64,000 nt of DNA from Plantibacter flavus (GTDB taxonomy: Bacteria > Actinomycetota > Actinomycetes > Actinomycetales > Microbacteriaceae), in assembly GCF_900177615.1 (NCBI RefSeq), contig NZ_FXAP01000003.1, positions 434,001 through 498,000 of the forward strand. The letters are read 5' to 3'. This document shows positions 1 to 8,528 of this stretch, one piece after another. The notes beneath the pieces are model-generated. The model was given only the letters and a program-made list of their open reading frames with translations, was not told the origin of the DNA and did not search any database. Numbering within the stretch: position 1 is the stretch's first letter; each line of letters opens with the position of its first letter. Made by a program: the position numbers and the translations under genes.

Positions 1-1222
1 TGAGCGCCAGCAGGGCGACGAGGACGGTCGATCCGGCGAAGACGACCGCGTTCCCCGAGGTGCCGTTCGCGAGGCCGATGGACTCGTGCAGTTCCACGCC
101 CGCGAGCAGCTGCTTGCGGTGCCGGTTGAGGATGAACAGCGAGTAGTCGATGCCGACCGCGAGCCCGAGCATGACGCCGAGCACCGGCGTGATCGAGAGC
201 ATGTCGACGACGCCCGAGAGCGAGAGCGACGCGGTGACGCCGACACCGACGCCGACGATCGCCGAGACGAGCGGGAGCGATGCGGCGATGACCGTGCCGA
301 GCATGACGAGCAGCGTGATCGCCGCGATGATGAGGCCGATCGCCTCGCCCACGCCGAACAGCTGCGGCAGGCTCTGCGCGAGCTCGTTCGAGAACTCGAC
401 CTCGACGCCCGACGGGACGTCCTCCTTCACCTGGTCGATGACCGACTGCTTGGTCTCCGGCGTGACCTCCTGCTGACGCTTGTCGAAGACGACGTTTGCG
501 ACCGCGGTGGTGTCGTCGGTCGAGACGGTGCGGATGCCCGAAGAGAGGTCGAGGAGCTGGGAGGAGAGCTCGAGCTTCGTGCTCTGCTCGTCGAGCTTCG
601 CGAGGTTCTCGGTGATGGTGGCCTGCTGGGCGTCGAGCGCGGTCTGCTGCTGCGTGAGCGCGGTCTGCTGCGCGTCGAACTGGGCCTGTGCGGCGGCCGG
701 GAGCGTGCCGCCGGCGGCCTGCTGTGCCTGGGCGAGCGCGGCGCTCAGCTGGGTCTGGGCGTCGGTCAGCTGCTGCTGTCCGGCGTCGAGCTGCGTCTGG
801 CCGTCGGTCAGCTGGGTGCGGCCGTCGTCGATCTGCGTCTTGCCGTCGGAGATCTGCTTCGCCTGGTCGGCGATCGTCTCCTGCGTCTCGAAGGGGTTGA
901 CCGTGGTGTCGACGCCCTTCAGGTCGGCCGTCTCGTCGAGCAGCTCGCCGATCGCGGTCTTCTGATCGTCGGTGAAGGCGTCGCCGTCCTTGGTGTGGAA
1001 CACCATCGCCCCGGTGCCGCCGGAGGCGCTCGGGAACGACTCCTCGAGCTGGTCGGTGACCTTCGCGGTCGGTGTGCCCGGGATGGTGACGGCGCTCGAG
1101 AGGGTGCCACCGAAGGCGAGGAACGCACCGACCGAGATGCCGAGGATCACGATCCAGGAGATGAGGACGGCCCACGCGCGACGCGCGGAGAAGCGTCCGA
1201 GGCGATACAGCAGTTCAGCCAA
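1..1222 (-). CDS. MMPL/RND-type membrane transporter (partial, C-terminus outside window)
   Basis: About 407 N-terminal residues are visible. The start is TTG at 1222, with GAGA just upstream; there is no better ATG or GTG. A first membrane helix (about residues 17-37) is followed by an extracytoplasmic region whose residues 112-228 are Gln/Thr/Leu-rich seven-residue repeats of the type DGxTQLxDGxTQL, which predicts a long coiled coil. Helices resume at about residue 285, with the GIDYSLF motif typical of MMPL proteins. MMPL proteins export lipids or drugs using the proton gradient; the substrate here is unknown. The TetR gene lies 63 nt upstream on the same strand and probably controls this gene. 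Confidence 0.85.
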   Translation of the reverse strand, partial: MAELLYRLGRFSARRAWAVLISWIVILGISVGAFLAFGGTLSSAVTIPGTPTAKVTDQLEESFPSASGGTGAMVFHTKDGDAFTDDQKTAIGELLDETADLKGVDTTVNPFETQETIADQAKQISDGKTQIDDGRTQLTDGQTQLDAGQQQLTDAQTQLSAALAQAQQAAGGTLPAAAQAQFDAQQTALTQQQTALDAQQATITENLAKLDEQSTKLELSSQLLDLSSGIRTVSTDDTTAVANVVFDKRQQEVTPETKQSVIDQVKEDVPSGVEVEFSNELAQSLPQLFGVGEAIGLIIAAITLLVMLGTVIAASLPLVSAIVGVGVGVTASLSLSGVVDMLSITPVLGVMLGLAVGIDYSLFILNRHRKQLLAGVELHESIGLANGTSGNAVVFAGSTVLVALLAL

Positions 1223-1285
1223 GGGAGTCTCGATTCTTCGGAAGGTGGTGCTGGTGACGTGTGCGGGGACGGAGCGGGAAGCGGA

Positions 1286-1933
1286 TCAGTGCGTGGACGC
1301 GTAGCCGGTGCGGACGCTCGCGATGAGCCGTTCCAGCAGGTCGGTCCAGAGGGCACGGGCTTCATCGTCCGTGGTGGCGCCGGTACTCGCGATCCAGTGA
1401 TGGGCGAGGACTTCGACGCCGTGCATGAGGGAGGACACCAGGAAGCCGGCTTCGAGTTCGTCGACGTCGGTGTTGCGCTCGGCCAGTTCGTGGGCGAGCT
1501 CCTGGGTGGTGCGGGAGAAGGTGGCCTGGAAGAGCTGCTGCGGGCGCGAGTCGTCGGGTGCGAAGCCGCCGAGCGCGTTCCAGAGGAAGGCGATGACGCG
1601 GGGGATGTCGGTCGTGCGGAGTGCCGCGGCGACGTCCTCGAACATCGAGACGCGCGACCCGGGGCCTGCCGGTCGTGCGTTGACGGCGGACCGGAAGCTC
1701 TCGATCACGACGGCCAGCTCCTCGGTGCAGGAGGTGGTGACGAGGTCGTCGATCGAGGAGAAGTGGTTGAACACCGTGCGGCGCGAGACGTCGGCGTGCT
1801 CGGCGATGACGTCGACGTTGAACCCGGCGATGCCCTGCTCCGCGATCATGACGCGGGCGGCGTCGAGGATCGCGCGATGGTGGCGCGCGCGGAGGGCGGC
1901 GCGTCGATCCTCGGCGGGGGCGGTGGTGGACAC
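1286..1933 (-). CDS. TetR/AcrR family repressor
   Basis: 215 aa from a GTG at 1933. The N-terminal helix-turn-helix covers about residues 15-60 (IAEHADVSRRTVFNHFSS); the C-terminal ligand domain is variable, as usual. It is first in a two-gene unit with the MMPL transporter, the classic drug- or lipid-efflux arrangement. Two near-identical 13-bp palindromes lie 6-35 bp before the start codon, where a Shine-Dalgarno sequence would be expected. The mRNA may therefore be leaderless, and the regulator probably represses itself and the transporter. The inducer cannot be inferred. Confidence 0.88.
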   Translation of the reverse strand: MSTTAPAEDRRAALRARHHRAILDAARVMIAEQGIAGFNVDVIAEHADVSRRTVFNHFSSIDDLVTTSCTEELAVVIESFRSAVNARPAGPGSRVSMFEDVAAALRTTDIPRVIAFLWNALGGFAPDDSRPQQLFQATFSRTTQELAHELAERNTDVDELEAGFLVSSLMHGVEVLAHHWIASTGATTDDEARALWTDLLERLIASVRTGYASTH

Positions 1934-1938
1934 GTGGG

Positions 1939-1968
1939 TACACTACGTGCACCGATGCACTCAGTGCA
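1939..1968 (-). promoter_or_regulatory. Double palindromic TetR operator
   Basis: Two 13-bp palindromes lie 17 bp apart centre to centre: TACACTACGTGCA at 1939-1951 and TGCACTCAGTGCA at 1956-1968. The second is perfect around its central base. The first is a diverged copy of the same TGCACnnnGTGCA pattern. They sit immediately before the TetR start codon and could also reach the divergent MFS promoter. The role as an operator is inferred from symmetry and position. Confidence 0.7.
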
Positions 1969-2009
1969 ACTTGTTGACGCGGTGTTCACCGATCTGCCAG
2001 GAAGGTCCG

Positions 2010-2068
2010 CTGACTTGCCCGAATCTGCACGAATATCCGTGACTTTCGTGCAGGAATGGGCGACTCAG
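2010..2068. repeat. 59-bp palindromic intergenic repeat, copy A
   Basis: Imperfect inverted repeat. The outer left arm CTGACTTGCCCGAATCTG pairs with a right arm ending GGGCGACTCAG, and the inner arms CACGAA/TTCGTG pair perfectly. It lies between the divergent TetR and MFS genes. Three other copies of exactly the same length are at 4580, 28589 and 50546. Confidence 0.8.
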
Positions 2069-2160
2069 CGACGCCGGGACGGGTGCCGGGGTGGACGGAC
2101 GGTCGGATCGGGCGGACTGGGCGTCGGGTGGAGGGGTCACGGCTCCGGCAAGCTGAGAGC

Positions 2161-3387
2161 ATGACGACAGACGAGAAGCTCGACGCACCACGAACGGGCT
2201 CGGTCCCCACCACGAACGCGGCCTTGTCCGACGCCCCACGCACGCGGACCGCCTGGGCGGCCGTCGCCGTCATGATGGCGACGAGCTTCGTGCTCGTGCT
2301 CGCCGAGTTCCTGCCGCCGAGCCTGCTGCCGTCGATGGCCGCGTCGCTCGGGATCACCGAGGGCCAGGCCGGCCAGGCCGTCACGGCGACCGCCTTCATC
2401 GGCTTCCTCACCGCGCCGACGATCGGCATCCTCGTCCCGCGGCTCGACCGTCGCCTCCTGCTCGTCCTGCTCGCAGCGGCCGCCGCGGTGTCGAGCGCGC
2501 TCGTCGCGATCTCCGCCGACTTCGTGATGCTGCTCATCGCCCGACTCCTGCTCGGTGCGGCGCTCGGCGCGTTCTGGGCGATGTCGATCGCGATCGCCGC
2601 CCGCCTGTCCGCGCCGCACCACCTCGGTCGGGCGATCATGCTCGTGAACACCGGCACCACCGTCGCGACGGTCGCCGGCGTCCCGGTCGGCACCTACCTC
2701 GGTTCGGTCATGGACTGGCGCCTCATCTTCGCCGGTGTCGCGGTCATCACCGCGGTGGTGGCCGTCGCACTGCGGCTCGTTCTCCCGCCCGTCGCGCCGG
2801 CACCGTCGAGCGGCGGTCTGCGGTCGCTCGTCGACACGCTCCGGGTCCCGGGCATCCGCGTCGGCCTCACGGGGCACATCCTGACCGTCCTCGGCCACTT
2901 CATCGCCTTCACCTACATCCGGCTCGCGATCGAGCGGGTGCCGGACCTCGACGCGGCCGGTGTGGCCGTCCTCCTCGCGGCGTTCGGCCTCGGCGGCGTG
3001 GTCGGCAACTTCGTGATCGGGCTCCTCGTCGACCGCCACCTGGCGGCCCTGCGCTACGTCGTCCCAGCCTTCATCGGCATCTCGATCGCGCTCGTGACCC
3101 TGTTCCCGGGGCAGCCCTGGATCGTGACCATCGCGATCACCACCTGGGGCATGGGCTTCGGCGCCTGGCTCACGACCCTGAGCACGTGGATGGGTCGCCT
3201 CGTCCCGGACCGCATGGAGTCCGGTGGCGGACTCGTCGTCGCGGGGTTCCAGCTCGCGATCACCGTCGGTGCCGGAGCGGGTGGACTGCTCGTCGACGCG
3301 GTCGGCATCGTCCCGGCGCTCACGGTCGCGGCGATCTCCGCGATCGTCGGTGGCATCGTCTTCGGGTCGGCACGCACCGCGCGGTGA
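2161..3387 (+). CDS. MFS transporter, DHA1 (12-helix) type
   Basis: 408 aa from ATG 2161, preceded by GAGAG. The open frame extends upstream through repeat copy A, but that part has no membrane or family character, so it is left out. Twelve hydrophobic segments are visible; the first is near residues 25-50 (VMMATSFVLVLAEFLPPSLL). The pattern resembles sugar or drug efflux proteins of the AraJ/YdhP group. It diverges from the TetR-MMPL unit and converges on an AraC gene. The substrate is unknown. Such exporters often neighbour AraC regulators, so control by the AraC protein at 3665-4531 is possible but unproven. Confidence 0.85.
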   Translation: MTTDEKLDAPRTGSVPTTNAALSDAPRTRTAWAAVAVMMATSFVLVLAEFLPPSLLPSMAASLGITEGQAGQAVTATAFIGFLTAPTIGILVPRLDRRLLLVLLAAAAAVSSALVAISADFVMLLIARLLLGAALGAFWAMSIAIAARLSAPHHLGRAIMLVNTGTTVATVAGVPVGTYLGSVMDWRLIFAGVAVITAVVAVALRLVLPPVAPAPSSGGLRSLVDTLRVPGIRVGLTGHILTVLGHFIAFTYIRLAIERVPDLDAAGVAVLLAAFGLGGVVGNFVIGLLVDRHLAALRYVVPAFIGISIALVTLFPGQPWIVTIAITTWGMGFGAWLTTLSTWMGRLVPDRMESGGGLVVAGFQLAITVGAGAGGLLVDAVGIVPALTVAAISAIVGGIVFGSARTAR

Positions 3388-3482
3388 CGTGGTGGCACGG
3401 CGGGAGCACGATCGCACACCCGCTGCGAGAACGGAACGGCCCCGCTAGAGTGTGATATTCGAGCACGCTACGAAGGAGCGCC

Positions 3483-3617
3483 ATGAACACCTTCATCTCC
3501 TGGAACCTCTGGGCGGTCACGGCCGTACTCGGCGCTGGTGCTCTCGTCGTGTGCGGTGCGATCTGCGTGCGTCGACACCTGCGTCGACGCGATTTGCGAG
3601 CGCGTCGACGGGAGTGA
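3483..3617 (+). CDS. Small single-pass membrane protein (44 aa)
   Basis: ATG 3483 has a strong Shine-Dalgarno AAGGAG at 3473-3478 with ideal spacing. The product has one hydrophobic helix (about residues 9-28, WAVTAVLGAGALVVCGAICV) followed by an extremely basic tail (RRHLRRRDLRARRR). The positive-inside rule places this tail in the cytoplasm. It lies between the convergent MFS and AraC genes. No family is recognised. The ribosome site and clean topology argue that it is a real gene. Confidence 0.6.
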   Translation: MNTFISWNLWAVTAVLGAGALVVCGAICVRRHLRRRDLRARRRE

Positions 3618-3664
3618 CCAGAGCCGGCCCGGATGTCTCCCGGGTGCGGTCCGCGCCGCCCCAC

Positions 3665-4531
3665 CTACGCGGCCTGCGCCGCCTCGGCACGCCAGCGGGC
3701 CGGCGTCAGGCCGGTGTACCGCTGGAAGGCGCGCGCGAAGCCGTCTTCCGACACGTAGCCGAGTGCGCCGGCGAGCTCGGCCACGGACGCGTCGCCCGTG
3801 AGGATGAGCCCCTTGGCCGTCTCCATGCGAACGGTCGTGAGGTAGGCGCGCGGGGTGTGCCCGACGACCTCGCGGAACCGCTCGGCGAACGCCGACCGCG
3901 ACATCATGGCGATGCGGGCGAGCGTCTCGAAGGTCCACGGGCGCCCCGGTTCGGCGTGCAGGGCATCGAGGACCGCACCGATGTGCGGGTCGCCGATGCG
4001 CTGCAGCCAGCGATCCGGCGCGCAGCCGGCCTCGTTCCACGTGCGGAGCGCGGCCGACACGATCGTCGTCGCGATGCGACTGCAGATGACGGTGTCGCCC
4101 GCCCGCGGACGCCCAACCGCCTGCGGGCAGCCCATGCCCTCGATGAGCGCCACCATGGACGGCTCCTGCCCGGCGAAGTCGGCGACGTACAGGTGCTCGG
4201 GCAGCGTCTCCGCCACCTGTTGGCGCTGACCCGGCGGAGTGAAGGCGACGTCGAGGAGCTCGGCGTCCTCGAGCGCGACCACCGTCGTGGTGTGGGCGCG
4301 GGGGAAGAAGACGAGGTCGCCGGCGTCGAGGTCGCGGGTGCCGTCGGCGGCGGTGAGGCGGACGCGTCCACTGGAGAGGTAGACGAAGCCCGACGCCGTG
4401 TGAGCGCGTCGCAGCGGGACACCCGCGGCGAGGCGGTCGCGGTCGGTGCCGTGGATCGTCCACTCGAGGCTCGCGAGCGCGCGATCGAAGGTGTCGATCG
4501 TCGACGCTGGAGGGGTCGCGGTGAGGGTCAC
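3665..4531 (-). CDS. AraC family regulator with N-terminal cupin
   Basis: 288 aa from GTG 4531. The open frame runs further upstream but would then read through repeat copy B, so the internal GTG is preferred. Residues of about 10-170 form a Cupin_6-type ligand domain (LSSGRVRL, DAGDLVFFPRAHTTTVV). About residues 190-285 are the double helix-turn-helix (FETLARIAMMSRSAFAERFR, then ELAGALGYVSEDGFARAFQRYTG, written here with gaps). Proteins of this subfamily usually control an adjacent MFS exporter or oxidoreductase; the convergent MFS gene is the nearest candidate. Confidence 0.85.
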   Translation of the reverse strand: MTLTATPPASTIDTFDRALASLEWTIHGTDRDRLAAGVPLRRAHTASGFVYLSSGRVRLTAADGTRDLDAGDLVFFPRAHTTTVVALEDAELLDVAFTPPGQRQQVAETLPEHLYVADFAGQEPSMVALIEGMGCPQAVGRPRAGDTVICSRIATTIVSAALRTWNEAGCAPDRWLQRIGDPHIGAVLDALHAEPGRPWTFETLARIAMMSRSAFAERFREVVGHTPRAYLTTVRMETAKGLILTGDASVAELAGALGYVSEDGFARAFQRYTGLTPARWRAEAAQAA

Positions 4532-4579
4532 ACCGATGCGAACGCGAATGCGTCGTCGGATGTTCCGCGACCCTGCCCG

Positions 4580-4638
4580 CTGAGTCGCCCGGATCTGTCC
4601 AAAATTGGCGTGGATCCCAGCAGATTCGGGCGACTCAG
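4580..4638. repeat. 59-bp palindromic intergenic repeat, copy B
   Basis: The outer arms CTGAGTCGCCCGGATCTG and CAGATTCGGGCGACTCAG are complementary at 17 of 18 positions. It starts 7 bp beyond the stop codon of the membrane-protein gene at 4645-5811 and lies before the AraC start, so it could serve as a transcription terminator on the minus strand. Confidence 0.8.
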
Positions 4639-4644
4639 TCGCGG

Positions 4645-5811
4645 CTAGCGCCCGTCCACCACGGACATGAACCCCGCGAAGGCGAAGGCGGCGGGGATGA
4701 AGTAGAGCAGCGTGCGGGTGACGAGCCAACTGACCGCACCGACGGCCACCCAGATCGCATGGAAGCGCGCCCGCACCGTGAGGCGACGCCCCTCCTCGCC
4801 GACGACCGTCTCCTTCCGGGTCCAGACCTGCTCGGCCTCCATGGCGTCCCGCGCCGCTTCGAGGACGCTCTCGGCGTCCTGTCCCGCAACCCGTTCGTCA
4901 CGGTACCGCTCGGCCCTCGTGATGAGCCGCGGCACGAGGTCGGTGAGGATCGCATCGATGGCGACCCAGGGGGCGGCGTAGGCGAAGTCGGCGGCCGGCT
5001 TACTGAAGAAGACGACCCGATCGTCGACCATCTCCACGTTGTAGTACGCCGCGGTGCTGACGAGCGACGACATCACGTCGGGGGTCAGCACGTACCGCGC
5101 GTCCGTCCCGTACCCGGACGGTGCGTAGACGCGGAACCAGCGGTCGAAGTCGCCCTCGAGTGAGATGCGCAGACCCCGGTCGAGGCCCGGCGGCAGGTCG
5201 CTGCGGACGGTGTCGTTCGTCGTCGCGTCGAGCAGGAGGTGCGGGAGCGGGGCCGGCAGCCGCACGGTCAGGTAGTGCCAGTCCCGCGACCGCTTGACGT
5301 CGTCGACCAGGTTGCCGAACTCGACCCGGTCGCCGACGAACCGCGGGTGGGACTGCACCTGTGGTCCCGGCACGGTGATGAAGGCGTTGTTGTACTTCCC
5401 CGTCGTGGTGATGAGCGAGGAGAACATCGCCCGTCCTTTCGGCTCCTCCTCGAAGCCGTTGGCCACCGCGGTCAGGTGGCGCCGCCATTCGGCGAGGCGC
5501 GCCTTCGGGGACGGCGGACGTCGCGACCAGCGGTACAGGAGCCACGCACCGACGAGCAGCCCGATGAGGACGAGCATGGCGACGATCAGGCCGACGACGT
5601 CATCGGCCTCGACGCGACGGTCGTGATACTCGTCGACGCTGACGCCGACCGAGACGAGGGCGATCGCGAGGTACCAGAGGACGAGGCTGAAGTAGAGGTG
5701 GAAGAGCACGCTCCGCCCGGTGGGCGCCCATTTGGACCGGCCAGAACGACGCTCGTCCGCCATCGCCGCGGCGACCTCGTGTTCGGGCGCCGTCAGCCAC
5801 CGCAGTTCCAC
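4645..5811 (-). CDS. Predicted membrane protein of unknown function
   Basis: 388 aa from GTG 5811, preceded by GAGGGG. The longer open frame upstream looks like non-coding sequence. Two helices lie near residues 30-55 and 70-92, a long soluble region follows (about 95-330), and a hydrophobic C-terminus ends the protein. The central part contains phrases such as FRVYAPSGYGTDARYVLTPDVM, a pattern resembling DUF3137-like proteins, but I cannot assign a function. The neighbours give no pathway hint. The gene ends next to repeat copy B. Confidence 0.7.
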   Translation of the reverse strand: MELRWLTAPEHEVAAAMADERRSGRSKWAPTGRSVLFHLYFSLVLWYLAIALVSVGVSVDEYHDRRVEADDVVGLIVAMLVLIGLLVGAWLLYRWSRRPPSPKARLAEWRRHLTAVANGFEEEPKGRAMFSSLITTTGKYNNAFITVPGPQVQSHPRFVGDRVEFGNLVDDVKRSRDWHYLTVRLPAPLPHLLLDATTNDTVRSDLPPGLDRGLRISLEGDFDRWFRVYAPSGYGTDARYVLTPDVMSSLVSTAAYYNVEMVDDRVVFFSKPAADFAYAAPWVAIDAILTDLVPRLITRAERYRDERVAGQDAESVLEAARDAMEAEQVWTRKETVVGEEGRRLTVRARFHAIWVAVGAVSWLVTRTLLYFIPAAFAFAGFMSVVDGR

Positions 5812-5861
5812 TGATCCAGATCCCCTCGACGCCCTCAGCCTCCCAGCGTAGGGCAGGGCGC

Positions 5862-7532
5862 CTACCGGCTCGCAGCGTTGACGACGGCGCGGACCGACGC
5901 CTCGAGCACGGAGCGGTGGCGCCCGGCTGCCCACACCGTCTCGGCGCCACGGCGGATCTCCAGCAGGGTCAACGCCTCGGCGCCGCTTCCGGCACTGAGC
6001 GAGGTCTGATGCAGGGAGACGATCTCGACGTGGACGCCGTGGTCGGCGAGGAGACGGGTCGCCGCCTCGACCGGACCGACGTCGGCGAAGGTGGCCTCAT
6101 GGCGGTCGCCGTCGATCCGGAGACCGATCGTCGTCCGCGAGGTCTCGCCGGTCGTCGCCACATCGACCTCGAGCAGCTCGACCCGAGACGGCGTCGCCGA
6201 CAGGTAGCTGCGCTCGAACGCCGCGAGCAACGCCTCGGCGTCCAGTTCGCGACCGGTCTCGTCCGCCTGCAGCTGGACGCGACGCGAGAAGTCCACCTGG
6301 AGACGACGGGGCATCTCGATGCCGTAGTCGCGTTCGAGCAGGTAGGCGATGCCGCCCTTGCCCGACTGCGAGTTCACCCGGATGACCGCCTCGTAGCTCC
6401 GACCGAGGTCCGCGGGGTCGACCGGCAGGTAGGGCACCCGCCACGGGAGGTCCTCCGGACGGCTGCCGGTGGCCTCGGCCCGTGCCCGGTGTTCGGCGAA
6501 GCCCTTCTTGATCGCATCCTGGTGCGTCCCCGAGAACGCGGTGTGGACGAGGTCGCCGACGTAGGGGTGGCGCGGGTGGATCTCGATGCGGTTGCTGTGC
6601 TCGACGACCCGACGGATGTGGTCGATGTCGGAGAAGTCGATCATCGGGTCGACGCCCTGCGCGTGCAGGTTGAGCGCAAGGGTCGCGAGGTCGACGTTGC
6701 CGGTCCGCTCGCCGTTGCCGAAGATGCACCCTTCGACACGTTGGGCGCCTGCGAGGACAGCGAGCTCGGCACACGCGATTCCCGTGCCGCGGTCGTTGTG
6801 CGGGTGGACCGACAGGATGACGGCCTCGCGGCGGTCGAGGTTCCGGTGCATGTACTCGATCTGGTCCGCGTAGACGTTCGGGCTCGCCGCTTCGACGGTC
6901 GCGGGCAGGTTGAGGATCACCGGGCGGTCCGGCGAGGCGTCCCACAGGGTCGTCATGGCGTCGCAGAGTTCGAGGGCGTAGTCCGGCTCCGTCAGGTTGA
7001 AGACCTCCGGGGAGAATTCGAACCGCACCCCGTCGAGGTCGCCCGCGAACTCGAGGACGTCGGAGCCGCCGGCGAGGATGAGCGCGCGGAGCGAGTCGCG
7101 GTCGTGTCCGAGGACGACCTCCCTCCAGAGCGGCGCCGTCGCGGTGTACAGATGGATGACGACCGGGTTGCGGATCCCGCGGATCGACTCGACGGTGCGC
7201 TCGATCAGGTCACGACGGGCGGGTGTGAAGACGACGATCGTGACGTCCTCGGGAGCGATGTCGGTCTCGGCGATCAGGCGGACGAAGTCGTAGTCGGTCT
7301 GCGAGGCGGACGGGTAGCCGACCTCGATCTCCTTGTACCCCATGGTGACCATCAGCTCGAAGAAGGCCCGCTTCCGCTCGGGGTCCATGGGCTCGGCGAG
7401 GGCCTGATTCCCGTCGCGCAGGTCCACCGGCACCCAGAGCGGCGCCTCGGTCAGGCGCCTCGACGGCCAGCTGCGGTCGAGGAGGGGGACGTCCACCCGC
7501 GAGTACAGGTCCTGGTAACGATGGGACGGCAT
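5862..7532 (-). CDS. leuA: 2-isopropylmalate synthase (LeuA)
   Basis: 556 aa from ATG 7532; a longer form from GTG 7619 would add 29 residues of unconserved sequence. The enzyme condenses acetyl-CoA with 2-oxoisovalerate, the first step of leucine synthesis. The catalytic TIM barrel carries the signature [25 protein letters not shown], the metal-binding [17 protein letters not shown] and [10 protein letters not shown]. The last 140 residues or so match the leucine-binding regulatory domain. The closest pattern is the long actinobacterial form. Unusually, it is divergent from a FadR-type regulator with a perfect palindrome between them, so it may be a second, specially regulated copy rather than the housekeeping leuA. 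Confidence 0.92.
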   Translation of the reverse strand: MPSHRYQDLYSRVDVPLLDRSWPSRRLTEAPLWVPVDLRDGNQALAEPMDPERKRAFFELMVTMGYKEIEVGYPSASQTDYDFVRLIAETDIAPEDVTIVVFTPARRDLIERTVESIRGIRNPVVIHLYTATAPLWREVVLGHDRDSLRALILAGGSDVLEFAGDLDGVRFEFSPEVFNLTEPDYALELCDAMTTLWDASPDRPVILNLPATVEAASPNVYADQIEYMHRNLDRREAVILSVHPHNDRGTGIACAELAVLAGAQRVEGCIFGNGERTGNVDLATLALNLHAQGVDPMIDFSDIDHIRRVVEHSNRIEIHPRHPYVGDLVHTAFSGTHQDAIKKGFAEHRARAEATGSRPEDLPWRVPYLPVDPADLGRSYEAVIRVNSQSGKGGIAYLLERDYGIEMPRRLQVDFSRRVQLQADETGRELDAEALLAAFERSYLSATPSRVELLEVDVATTGETSRTTIGLRIDGDRHEATFADVGPVEAATRLLADHGVHVEIVSLHQTSLSAGSGAEALTLLEIRRGAETVWAAGRHRSVLEASVRAVVNAASR

Positions 7533-7637
7533 CTGCGAGTGGCGCTGGCGATTCCAGCTCGGCGCGGAGGACGGAAGGGGGCCGGCGGGTGTGGAGAGTC
7601 GGGAGTCTGCGTGGATCACGCGGCAACGCTAACACAA

Positions 7638-7650
7638 CTTGTCAGACAAG
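7638..7650. promoter_or_regulatory. Palindromic operator between leuA and the FadR-type regulator
   Basis: CTTGTCAGACAAG is a perfect 6-1-6 inverted repeat, 20 bp before the regulator start codon. The TTGTCnGACAA core is the shape bound by FadR-subfamily GntR proteins. Its position suggests that the regulator controls both itself and leuA. Confidence 0.7.
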
Positions 7651-7670
7651 CTGAGGACTATGATCGACAC

Positions 7671-8348
7671 ATGGACACCGTGCACCGCGAATCACTCTCC
7701 GACCAGGTCGCACGCTTGCTCCTGCAGCGCATCCAGGCCGGTGAGTGGGAGATCGGCCAGAAGCTGCCCGGCGAGACGACCCTGGCACCGCAGCTCGGTG
7801 TCGGCCGGTCGACGATGCGCGAGGCGATCCGCCAGCTGGCCGGCCAGGGCGTGCTGTCGACCCGCCAAGGATCCGGGAACTTCCTCCAGGCGCGCACGCC
7901 GGTCCAGGACTGGGACGCACTCGTCCTGCGGACCGCGATCGGCTCGGTCATCGAGGCGCGCATCGCCATCGAGTGTGAAGCGGCAGCCCTCGCCGCACAA
8001 CGCCACACGGCGTCCGATCTGGCCGCCATCCGGGCAGCGCTGGCCCACCGCAACACCGATCGCGCGACCATCGAGGGGCGGGTCGACGCCGACACGGCGC
8101 TCCACCGGAGCATCGTCGCCGCGAGCGGGAACGAGATCCTCACCGAACTGTTCGACACCTTCGCCGAGCGCAGTCGTGAGGCGATGATCCAGATGCTCCG
8201 GCTCAGCGGTGAGCCGGGGACGGACCACGACCAGCTCGTCCACGAGCACATCGTTCAGGCGGTCGTGGATCGCGATACCACCGCGGCCTTCGACCGCAGC
8301 CGCACCCACCTCGTCGCCCTCCGCGACGGGTTGACCCGTTCGGACTGA
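7671..8348 (+). CDS. GntR-type regulator, FadR subfamily
   Basis: 225 aa from ATG 7671. The winged helix is at about residues 8-70 (GQKLPGETTLAPQLGVGRSTMREAIRQL, here abbreviated from the full helix-turn-helix), with the typical LSTRQGSGNF wing. Residues of about 80-215 form the FCD ligand domain, including the metal-site histidines in TALHRSIVAASGN and the following helix. FadR-subfamily proteins sense small carboxylates. The divergent leuA makes a branched-chain keto acid or leucine precursor a reasonable, unproven ligand. Confidence 0.88.
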   Translation: MDTVHRESLSDQVARLLLQRIQAGEWEIGQKLPGETTLAPQLGVGRSTMREAIRQLAGQGVLSTRQGSGNFLQARTPVQDWDALVLRTAIGSVIEARIAIECEAAALAAQRHTASDLAAIRAALAHRNTDRATIEGRVDADTALHRSIVAASGNEILTELFDTFAERSREAMIQMLRLSGEPGTDHDQLVHEHIVQAVVDRDTTAAFDRSRTHLVALRDGLTRSD

Positions 8349-8528
8349 TCGCAGCGCGCGCGTGACTATACGCCTGTCGGCGCACGGATGACACGCCCTC
8401 ACGGATATCGGTCGGCAGGCGCAGGCTGAGCGTGAGTACCGCTTCGCCGGGGCGGGCACCGAGCACTGCACCATCGCACCGAGCAGGCGCCGAACTGGTC
8501 CTCGCGGGGACGGACGGGAACACGAAGC

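Noticed and set aside
86-2164. A 692-codon plus-strand frame over the MMPL and TetR genes
   Set aside because: Low-complexity Arg/Asp/Glu product typical of shadow frames; the minus-strand genes have clear families.
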